From the NCBI GenBank assembly GCA_944474755.1, contig OX104113.1, positions 50,173,644 through 50,237,643 of the forward strand: DNA of 64,000 nt. Direction: 5' to 3'. Below the pieces are notes generated by a model. It worked only from the letters and a program-made list of their open reading frames with translations, did no database searches and had not been told where the DNA came from. This document shows positions 56,245-64,000 of this stretch, in pieces (position 1 is the first letter of the stretch; every line of letters begins with the position of its first letter). Position numbers and translations under genes: made by a program. This DNA comes from Limnoperna fortunei. Its lineage: Eukaryota > Mollusca > Bivalvia > Mytilida > Modiolidae.

Positions 56245-56820
56245 ACTGACTATAGTACTATTTACACAAACGGGTCAAAAGACGGTGATAAAGTCGTCTC
56301 GGCCGCTGTCTTCGGGATGCGTGTTGAAACTCGCCGCCTTCCGCCTGCTTCATCTGTATTTACAGCAGAGGCACAAGCTATTCTTCTTGCGATGAAAATA
56401 GTTGCTTCGTCAGACGATTGCAAATTTATTGTCTGCTCCGATTCCCTGTCTTATCTACTGGCTATTGAAAATTTCAAAATTGAAAATCCTTACATTTTAA
56501 AAATTATTCAAATCTACAAATCTCTTGTTGTTTTGGGAAAAGAGATTATCTTCTTCTGGATTCCCATGTCGGAATCCGTGGAAACACAGTCGTGGATCAG
56601 GGGGCTAAAAATGCACTAAAGGATACTTTCATCAACTGTAATATTCCTTTTACCGATTTTAAAGCGTTGATTTTTAAATATATTTCTAATTTGTGGCAGA
56701 GTGGTTGGGATCTCAAAGTTGACAACAAACTTCATGAGATACAGCCACTACTGCACACAAATAATTTTAAATGTTTTAGAGGTCGAAGAGACCAAGTTGT
56801 TTTGAACAAGATGTCGTCTT
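56245..56820 (+). pseudogene. LINE4 RNase H domain remnant
   Basis: IYTNGSKDGDKVVSAAVFGM, ASSVFTAEAQAILLAMKIVA, FIVCSDSLSYLLAIENFKIE and GKEIIFFWIP follow the order of a type I RNase H as found in I/Jockey-group LINEs. The first catalytic Asp (TDGSK) is Asn here; Glu (TAEAQ) and the second Asp (SDSLS) remain. A frameshift near 56565 breaks the last motif. It would remove RNA from the cDNA hybrid. Confidence 0.82.
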
Positions 56821-57050
56821 GGTAATACCAGGACGACACATAGTTATATTTTAAACAATGAACCACGACCCGAATGTGTGCCATGCAACACCCCATACAC
56901 CATTAAGCATGTTTTTATTTACTGTGTGGATGTGGCGCACAACCGGGATAGTTTCTATAGTGTATATTCGTATTTTAATTTATTTAAAACTGTGGCAGGC
57001 GACACAATTTTAAAGTTTTTAAAAGAAATTAATTTGTATTGTAAAATTTA
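56820..57050 (+). pseudogene. LINE4 C-terminal Cys/His motif
   Basis: Reading TRTTHSYILNNEPRPECVPC, NTPYTIKHVFIYCVDVAHNR and FLKEINLYCKI gives the C-x2-C...H...C tail typical of RNase H-bearing LINE ORF2s. It ends in TAA near 57050. Confidence 0.75.
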
Positions 57051-57187
57051 ATATGTCTGAGAATTTATTATGTTTCATACATTTTATTGTTTTAATTATC
57101 TTTCTATCTGTATATACTGTCATACTATTGTATGAGATCATGTTTTAATCCTAAGGATTGGATGTTCTAATAATGAAATTATGATAC

Positions 57188-57261
57188 TTTTCACGTCCTG
57201 AATATAGCTGAAATATTGCTAAGCTTGACGTAAAACAACAATCAATCAATCAATCAACTGA
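57188..57261 (+). promoter_or_regulatory. LINE4 3' hairpin and (aatc)n tail
   Basis: acgtcctgaatatagctgaa, atattgctaagcttgacgt: arms ACGTC/GACGT, inner pair AATAT/ATATT. It is followed by aaaacaac and aatcaatcaatcaatc. It is homologous to the last ~60 bp of SINE families A and D. It could instead be a truncated SINE at the LINE end, but no TSD separates them. Confidence 0.65.
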
Positions 57262-57968
57262 CATAAATACACTTATCCATTTGTAAGTGGGAAAGTTCAT
57301 TGCAGTTAATGTGGGAAAATGCTTTTACAATGGAAGAACATGTTTCATTTCTGTGGAGAAAAATACTAGATTTTACCATTTCCCATTCTGTCTAAAACTT
57401 ATTAATTTTGCAAAATGATGTTGATTCTAATGTGAAACTGTAAATGCAGAGACGCTTATAAGTGAATAAAGAAGTAATTCACGCGTTGTCGACGGGAATT
57501 GCTCACTCAGGTTTGAAAATAGTTTTTCGACTCGAGTGTTTTCCGAAATTACTGAATGAGGTAAAGAGCAGGATAAATTAAAACTGTTCGCTAATCTTAT
57601 ATAAATGGTCTGCCTTGGCGAAATGGTTCAGTAAAAAATCACGTTTACATTCTATTTTAATCTTGGATATGTCGTCTTGTTGTTGAAGACATGAAACTCA
57701 TCATCACACCAATGGTTTATGGTAAAAAATCGCTAATGTTTATCACAAAAAATTAATATTTACAAGTTTTGTAGTCGTTTTTTTTATCACAGAAGTTTAA
57801 TATTTAAAAGTTTTGTTGTTATTTTTATCACAGTTATGTTGCTTGAAAGTATTTGTTAAGAAAAATGTGTCTAAATGTGTTGTTAAACTATAATGAACTT
57901 TGAAATATATTTAAAATAGAATGTATAATTATTTGTGGCAAGTCATTACTAAAATGCCATCATTTGGG

Positions 57969-58017
57969 CACGTGACAGACAGGCTGTTGTTTGATGTAAC
58001 AACATGTCTGTCACGTG
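57969..58017. repeat. 13-bp perfect inverted repeat
   Basis: cacgtgacagaca (57969-57981) and tgtctgtcacgtg (58005-58017) with a 23-nt loop. The equivalent site in the next unit (~61842-61858) has lost the region between and around the arms. Confidence 0.85.
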
Positions 58018-58958
58018 GAATTGCCACCTGCATATTTGTAATGGCTGAAAAAATTCCATTATTTCACATTATATATTTATATAAAATACCTGCACATTTT
58101 TCTTGAATATTTCATTGGGGTGCACGCCATTTACTAATATCGGTAAGTTATTTGTGCTTGTGGCATGCAGCTATTGCTGAATGAATGTGTGCGGTCATCA
58201 CCCCAAGTGTCACATTATGCTGCCTTTTGATGTCAGAAATATTTAATATTGTCATTTCTAATGCTAGCTACATGCCTGGATATTGGGCCTCGTGCTTCTA
58301 GTGAGTTGTTTTTGTGCGAGTCTTGTTTGATTCCAGTCTTTCAAACTAGTGCTTGGAATGGTGCAGAAAATACATTTGGCATCTATAGAAGACAGCATAT
58401 TTGCTGCATTTTCCATACTGCCACTAAATGCAGATGCAGTTACAAGGTTGTTTTAGTAAAAAATTCTTCATATTTTTGTTTTCCGCCATTTATATCTCTT
58501 AATTTTTTTTTTAATTACAGCGTTTTATTTTAGTATGCCTGTTAGGAAATAAATTTTTTTTCCACCTGGCTTGTTTCTCAGATCAGCATATGCTGATTCT
58601 GCCAGTTGTTCGATTCTGGTACCGCTAATGAATTTAACATGTGCATTATTCAGAAAAAGGCCACCCCCCCCTGGATGATGCATTCACGAATATTATTCTA
58701 CAGAAGAAAGAACCAAATTATTAAATACCGAAACTTTATGAAGGGGTACATATATGTTTAACAAAAAAGCAAAAAAAAAAAAAAAAAAAAACAAAAAAAA
58801 AAACATAATAATATATCTACCAAAATAAAAATATGATAATATATCAACCAAAATTGAAATATAATAATAATGTATCTACCAATGTGCGCACATAAAATGT
58901 AAAATTATTCCAGATGTAAAAGACATTTAAGTTTTGTTTTTTTTCTCTCTTTTTCTTG

Positions 58959-59370
58959 CTAGGACCATACTGGGAGGGTTTCCAGTGCTCGACCTACAGA
59001 GCAGCCCAGCGCGTCCCCGGGTGGCGAATAGGGGAGACCCTCTCGTTTTTTTTTTTTGGGGGGGGGTTGTCAGGTCATTATACGGAAAGCCTGACCGCGG
59101 ACCGTAATGGGTAACGTGTTTGGAGAGTGCCACGATAAAGACCCTTTTTGTAGATTTCGAAAAAGAGCAGGCTCATTGTAGCCGCTACAAAAGGCTCAAT
59201 TTTCCGCCACTAACCTAAACTCCATACTGTTCCAGTGGCAGTCAAAATTGTGTTCCCTGTGACCCATCCCACCCCCATTTTCCGTTGATTTATTGTTTGT
59301 TAACTTCTTCCCGTCCTGAATATAGCTGAAATACTGCTCGCTGGACGTAAAGCAGACATTCAATCAATCA
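58959..59370 (+). mobile_element. SINE family A, complete copy
   Basis: 412 bp from ctaggaccatactgggaggg to attcaatcaatca with TSD tttttcttg (58950-58958, 59371-59379). It holds a T-run/G-run pair (about 59047-59065), ccgcggaccgtaatgggtaa, the body and the hairpin cgtcc/ggacg. It sits between blocks Y and Z of a tandem unit. Confidence 0.9.
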
Positions 59371-59839
59371 TTTTTCTTGAGTTGTAAGCGCTTGCCTTGT
59401 CCATGTACATTATGAAGGATTGCCCTTCCATTGTATTTTCAATATCATTGTTTGCATTCTTGATCGACATCAGCTTGGTAGTATTGTATTCATATTGTTG
59501 GTTCCCAATTATCACCAACAAAATCCCGGTTAATGTGAAAACCAAAATTCAACAATATCTTGATTCAGTTTCTTGTCAATTTCAATGTACGGAGCAGAGG
59601 GATACATAATTTTAAATCTTTCTGATGAGATGTTTTAACAAGGTCGATGAACGATGACAGTTTCAAATGATTATCTTGGATAGTTTGTCAAGAGATTTTG
59701 TATTTTTTAATTTCACTAGGTATAATAAACTGGTTTTCGAGGTCAGTTTCCCAGTCTACAAACCGAGCTTTTATATCTGATAATTCGTGTATGCGCGGTT
59801 CATCAGCTATTCAAAATTTAAAACAGCTTTGAACATTTT

Positions 59840-60033
59840 TGGCCGGATTTCACAGAGTGAAAATCCGGGTTAAAGTATGGTGAATGTTGGGCGGGCGGTG
59901 AAAAAAACTTTCCTAACAGTTTTCTCAGCAACTACTTGAAATTTGGTATACAGCATCAGCATGGCCTACCATAACGTGGGATTCGATTTCAGGTCTGTCG
60001 CTCACCTACTTCCTGTTTAACGAAATCCGGCCA
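59840..60033. mobile_element. 194-bp MITE with TGGCCGGATTTC ends
   Basis: Perfect 12-bp inverted termini tggccggatttc and gaaatccggcca. A third, inverted copy of the end motif (gaaaatccggg, 59859-59869) forms a small hairpin with the left end. The flanks are T-rich, so the TSD (perhaps tttt) is uncertain. Non-coding. Confidence 0.75.
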
Positions 60034-60039
60034 TTTTTG

Positions 60040-60066
60040 TCTATATATATATATATATATATATAT
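60040..60066. repeat. (ta)n microsatellite
   Basis: Twelve or so ta units next to the MITE. Confidence 0.9.
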
Positions 60067-60530
60067 ACATAAACGTCTAAGTATTGTGACAACCATATAA
60101 TATATCTATCCAGCGGATTTTTGAAACACCAGAAATTGAGGGTTAATATCAAATATTTATATATAGGTCTACAAATTGAAGCCTAACACTGTCAAATTAT
60201 TTCTTTCCCTCAGCGGGATTTGAACTCGCACCGTTGTTACACTTTGGCACCACATCGCCTGCACTATGTCCAGCGGTCTACACCCCTCGGCCAAATCCGC
60301 TATTTAAAAAAATATAGCTTCATTAACCGGGGTGAATCATAGACATAGTACATGTGTACTAGCGTGTGACGATGGATTTTTCGGAACCAATACGTATTAA
60401 TCTGACAGTAATCTAATTCGGCATTTTTTTATATATTATATAGGATGACAAAGTTATTTGTCATACAGTCACAGTTAGTAAATTATATACAAACTTCTAA
60501 GTATTGTGACAACCTAATTCTAACAGTGTT
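60067..60530 (-). mobile_element. SINE family C, tRNA-derived, copy 2
   Basis: Minus-strand reading: agcggatttggccgaggggt, gtagaccgctggacatagtg and gtgcgagttcaaatcccgct. TGGCCGAGGGG fits box A and GAGTTCAAATCCC fits box B; the spacing suits a Leu/Ser-type tRNA with a long variable arm. Acceptor-stem pairing is lost, so this is a SINE rather than a tRNA gene. Both flanks match 50960-51300. Confidence 0.7.
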
Positions 60531-60539
60531 GGGCAGTAT

Positions 60540-60798
60540 TTCAGCTCAATGGTATCTTCGATAAGCGGGTTTTCTAATATGTTGTCTGTACACGCATCCT
60601 GTCAAACACGTAGTCACCAGTTTGGCCAATGTATATTTCATTGCAATTTCTACATTGTATACAATAAACGAGGTTTTGGGTCTTGCAATTCGTGTGGGCG
60701 TGTGCAAAGATAGTAGTCCCATTTGGAGATATATATATTATCGACAAAAAATAGATTTGTATACAGAAGAATATACTCCAACATGATCGAACAATCAC
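60540..60798 (-). pseudogene. Penelope-like GIY-YIG endonuclease remnant
   Basis: Minus-strand reading HTNCKTQNLVYCIQCRNCNE then IYIGQTGDYVFDRMRVQ, followed after a stop by KIPLS: the C-x10-C-x2-C spacing, the YIGQT box and the R...R...PLS order match the GIY-YIG domain that ends Penelope-like retroelements. No RT domain is visible nearby. It lies between blocks Z and W of a tandem unit but is absent from the other unit, so it is an insertion. Confidence 0.65.
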
Positions 60799-61801
60799 AA
60801 TTTAGTCACTAGTACTTTCATGCCTTCTGGCAATCTTCACTGAACTTAAAGTGTGAACAGCAGGATTAACACGCATTTTAGAGAAATTGTTCAAGTAGAC
60901 AGCATCTGCGTTTCGTTTTGTTACTGGAATACTTCGCTAACTCGCACGTTTAAAAACTGATAACAAATGTTACTAAATAACTTCTTTTTCATTTAACCAA
61001 ATCATTCTTTTATTCTGATCATGATGTCTACTTTAATGTATGCTATTTCTTCGTTTTTATGAGATGAGGGGGTCTGACATAAAATACAATTATCCAGTTC
61101 TAAACGGGTAAGGCAAACATGCTGTTCCTTTGGATAAGTGGTAAAGTTGATTGCAGTTTATCTGGCAAAATGCTTTTACCATGGAAGAAAAAATTCATTT
61201 CTACGGAGAAAAATACTAGATTTTACAAAGTTACTGATGCCCTCAGTAACACTACCATTTCCAATTCTGTCTTCTATCAATTTTGCAAAATGATGTTAAT
61301 AGTAATTTGAAACCGTAAATGCAGAGACTCTTATTGGTGAAAAAAGAAGTAATTAACTCTCAGTCAACGGGGATTGTTCACACAGGTTTAAAAATAATTT
61401 TTCTGATATTACAAATTGCTGAATGAGGTAAAGAGCAGGGTAAAATGGTTCAATAAAAAACCCACGTTACATTCTATTTTAATCTTGGATTTGTCGTCTT
61501 GCTATGGAAGACGGGGAAGAAACTCGTCATCACACAATTTTTTATGGGAAAAAATCTCTGTTTATCACAAAAATTAAATATTTTCAAGTTTTGTTTATCA
61601 CAAGTTTAATATTTACAAGTTATGTTTATCACAGAAGTTTAATATTTACAAGTTTGGTTGATCACAGTAGTTAAATATTTAGAAGCTATTTTTATTTTAT
61701 CTCGGCAATGTTACTTGAAAGTATTATTAATAAAAATATGTGTTTAAATATATTGTAAAACTATAATGAACTTTGTAATATACTTAAAAAAAATTAAATA
61801 A

Positions 61802-62188
61802 TTATTTGTGGCAAGTCATTACTAAATTGCACTCATTTGGGCACGTGATGTAACATGTGCAGAAAATACAGATAGCATCTATGGAAGACAGCAGATTTGC
61901 TGAATCTTCCATTCTGCCCCTAAATGCAGATGCAGTTGCACGGTTGTTTAAATAAATAACTTCATACTTTTGCTCTACACCATTCATATCTGTTATATAT
62001 ATTTTTTTAATTTTGGCGGGTTTTTTGGTATGCCAGGCAGGAAATAAAATATTTTTACCTGGCATGTTTTTCAGATCTGCATATGCTGATTCTGCCAGCT
62101 GTTTGATTCTGGTACCTCTGATGAATTCAAAGTGTGCATTATTCAGAAAAAGGCCATTTCCCCTAGATGATGCACACACGAAAATCAT
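61802..62188 (-). pseudogene. Best preserved coding trace of the tandem unit
   Basis: A 128-codon minus-strand frame: MIFVCASSRGNGLFLNNAHF, FIRGTRIKQLAESAYADLKN, MPGKNILFPAWHTKKPAKIK, VEQKYEVIYLNN. The corresponding parts at 53990-54260 and 58300-58700 can be read in the same order but contain stops. Charged, balanced composition and conservation between units point to real coding ancestry. I do not recognise the family; there are no obvious catalytic motifs, membrane segments or signal peptide. Confidence 0.5.
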
Positions 62189-62570
62189 TCTACAGATGAA
62201 AGAACCAAATTATTAAGTACCGAAAACTTTATGAAGGGGTACATATGTTTAACAAAAAACAAAAAATATAATATATCTACAAAAATAACAATATAATGAT
62301 AATATATCTACCAATGTGCGTACATAAAATGTAAAATTATTCCAGATGTAAAGGACATTGAAGTTTTGATTTTTTTCTTTTTCTCGAGTTGTAAGCGCGC
62401 GTTTTGTCCATGTACATTATGAAGGATTGCCCTTCCACAACTTATATTTTCAATATCACTGTTTTCATTCTTGATAGACATCAGCTTGGTAGTATTGTAC
62501 AAATGTAACCATATTGCATTATTGTTGGTTCGGAATTATCACCCGAAAATCCCTGTTGATGGTTTCATAA

Positions 62571-63164
62571 ATAACTTGATAAGTCCTTGTACACTTGGTG
62601 TCTCAAACATATGCACCAGCGAATTGCACCGAAACATTTTCAGCAAACAAATTACACCTTAGAATTGCACCCTTGTTTGCACCAAACAAATTGCACCTCG
62701 AGAAACTCGATAAATTCTGTAATTATCTGATGTTTAAGTTATACGCTGTAAATATTTCAATAGAATTAATTATTACTAACTTTTGCCACTTCCGACATTT
62801 AATCCGACATGGTGAAAATTGATAAAAGTATATTTCAAGGTTTGAAATTTTACCGCTCTGGAAACTCGTAGAATGTCAATGACGCAATTGGCATTTTCGA
62901 GGTATAATTGTCTTTAAAAAACGTAGATCAAACCTTGGTCTCTTTTACCACGTGATTATCAAGAACGAGGCTACTTTCACTTTCATTATTGAGAAGAGCT
63001 CATTTGTACTGTATGTTTATTAACATTCACGGTAGTATATTCTCATTATTTTAACCATGGTTAGGCGTAAATGATCTTGAATTCTAAAGCGTTACACTTT
63101 CTAGAATGCAATTCCACTGTTGCATATACATATATCTGCATACATTGACATTTAAATCTACATG
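62571..63164. other. Gene-free stretch with short aattgcacc motif cluster
   Basis: aattgcacc or aaattacacc occurs about four times between 62610 and 62700 at 22-30-bp spacing. Nothing else supported. Confidence 0.5.
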
Positions 63165-63990
63165 TCACAAATAGTCTCTGGTCTCTTCTATAACAACATA
63201 ACACAAGACCATGAACCATCTGGATTATCACAAATGATACCTTGTCTATTCTATAACAGTGACGCCGAGACCATTGGCCATATAGATCATGGCAAATGAT
63301 CCCCGCTCTCTTCTATAACAATGTTGCATGAGACCATGGACCATGAGATCATTACAAATAATCCCTGGTCTTTTCTATGACTGCCACTTGAGACTATGGA
63401 CCATATAGATGATCAGAAATGATTAATGGTCTCTTTGATAATGGAATGTGAGACCATGTACAATGTAGAGCATCACAAATAGTCTCTGGTCTCTTCTATA
63501 ACAATGTCACATGAGACCATGGACCATTACAAATGATCCCGGGTTTCTTCTATAACAATGATGCAATAGACCACGAACCATGTTTAGCATCAGAAATGAT
63601 CCATGGTCTCTTGTATAACAAAGACACATGAGACCATTGACCATGTAGATCATCGCAAATGATCTATTGTCTCTTCTACAACAATGACACATGAGACCAT
63701 GGACCATGTAGGTAATCGCAAATGATCCCTGGTCTCTTCTATAACAATGACACGTGAGACCATGGACCATGTAGATCATCGCAAATGATCTATTGTCTCT
63801 TCTACAACAATGACACATGAGACCATGGACCATGTAGGTAATCGCAAATGATCCCTGGTCTCTTCTATAACAATGACACATGAGACCATGGACCATGTAG
63901 ATCATCATAAATGATCCATGGTCTCTTCTATAACAATAATACACGAGACCATGAACCATGTAAATAATCACAAATGATCCCTGGTCTCGG
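63165..63990 (-). repeat. 63-bp minisatellite, 21-residue ORF repeat
   Basis: About 13 units of ggtctcttctataacaatga + cacatgagaccatggacc + atgtagatcatcacaaatgatcc type. The period is 63 bp, a multiple of three, and 63507-63971 stays open on the minus strand for 154 codons of the form MIYMVHGLMCHCYRRDQGSF + A. In 63655-63906 a 126-bp two-unit block is repeated almost exactly. Each unit carries inverted words TGGTCTC and GAGACCA. No start context, signal or known domain shows it is a gene; an untranslated satellite remains the default. Confidence 0.85.
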
Positions 63991-64000
63991 AACGTTTCTA

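Larger units (their letters stand above)
55562..57261 (+). mobile_element. LINE4, 5'-truncated, with RNase H (Nimb/Jockey-like)
   Basis: Inserted between blocks W and X of the tandem unit, whose flanks (gatgag / tgacataaatac) match the intact junction at 61060-61085, so both ends of the insertion are known. It encodes the end of an RT (VKETTFLGLKFDSRLTFLPH-type reading), an RNase H and a C-terminal Cys/His motif. The 3' UTR ends cacgtcctgaatatagctga, aatattgctaagcttgacgt and (aatc)n: the same hairpin and tail as SINE family A. Heavily frame-broken in its first 600 bp. Clade assignment to the I/Jockey group rests on the RNase H. Confidence 0.82.
53760..62570 (-). repeat. Head-to-tail array of a ~2.5-kb unit (at least 2.5 copies)
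   Basis: Blocks called X, Y, Z, W recur in one order. Y: 53760-54480, 58135-58950, ~61856-62375. Z: 54500-54990, 59380-59840, 62385-62570. W: 55000-55250, 60830-61040. X: 57262-58130, 61060-61850. Removing SINE, LINE, MITE and Penelope insertions leaves a period of about 2.4-2.6 kb. Coding traces lie on the minus strand: MIFVCASSRGNGLFLNNAHF and GRAILHNVHGQ-type words recur in the same frame in more than one unit. Family not recognised; it may be an old DNA virus-like or large transposon segment, or a satellite with captured coding sequence. Confidence 0.7.

Noticed and set aside
63165..63990. CRISPR-like regular repeats
   Set aside because: Units are contiguous without unique spacers, diverged, and in a eukaryotic context: a minisatellite.

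Overview
This is a eukaryotic, AT-rich, transposon-dominated stretch of an animal genome with no intact host gene that I can support. The best guess is a mollusc, probably a bivalve. The basis is the mix seen here: a tandem array of about 160-bp units ending in a GGTGAGCT hairpin, as in oyster pearl/Helentron-type elements, APE-type LINEs, a short-LTR Gypsy element, piggyBac and Penelope relics, and several SINE families. The organism call is inference. Nearly all coding-looking sequence is broken retroelement or transposon.

Layout: 1-1669 holds repeat scraps. 1670-5960 is a 5'-truncated LINE (+) interrupted by two SINE-type insertions that each carry a target-site duplication (TSD). 6477-8075 is the ~160-bp tandem array with its terminal hairpin. 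8157-12671 is a Gypsy-like LTR element without gag. 12830-15605 is a piggyBac relic split by an inverted LINE fragment. 16521-17720 holds Gypsy integrase and LINE endonuclease scraps. 21725-22228 is a second copy of the long SINE-like family. 22730-24640 is a decayed transposase-like gene. 26290-42060 is mostly non-coding, with foldbacks, MITEs, small tandem repeats and two or three isolated exon-like pieces. 42455-44440 is a second piggyBac relic and a nested SINE pile. 44440-50525 is a nearly full-length two-ORF LINE. 51054-53100 holds a tRNA-derived SINE and nested SINEs. 53500-62570 is a head-to-tail array of a ~2.5-kb unit of unknown nature, itself invaded by SINEs, a RNase H-encoding LINE, a MITE and a Penelope fragment. 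63165-63990 is a 63-bp minisatellite that stays open as 21-residue repeats on the minus strand.

The unifying signal is a short 3' hairpin shared by three SINE-like families and by one LINE. Its stem shows paired (covarying) substitutions between families, and one 51-bp insertion consists of little more than this hairpin plus its tail, flanked by a 13-bp TSD. This suggests a LINE/SINE partnership in which the hairpin is the handle recognised by the LINE reverse transcriptase. TSDs and nesting also give a relative order of insertions. The ~2.5-kb tandem unit is the least explained object in the window. No homology search was run; all family names come from recognisable motifs.
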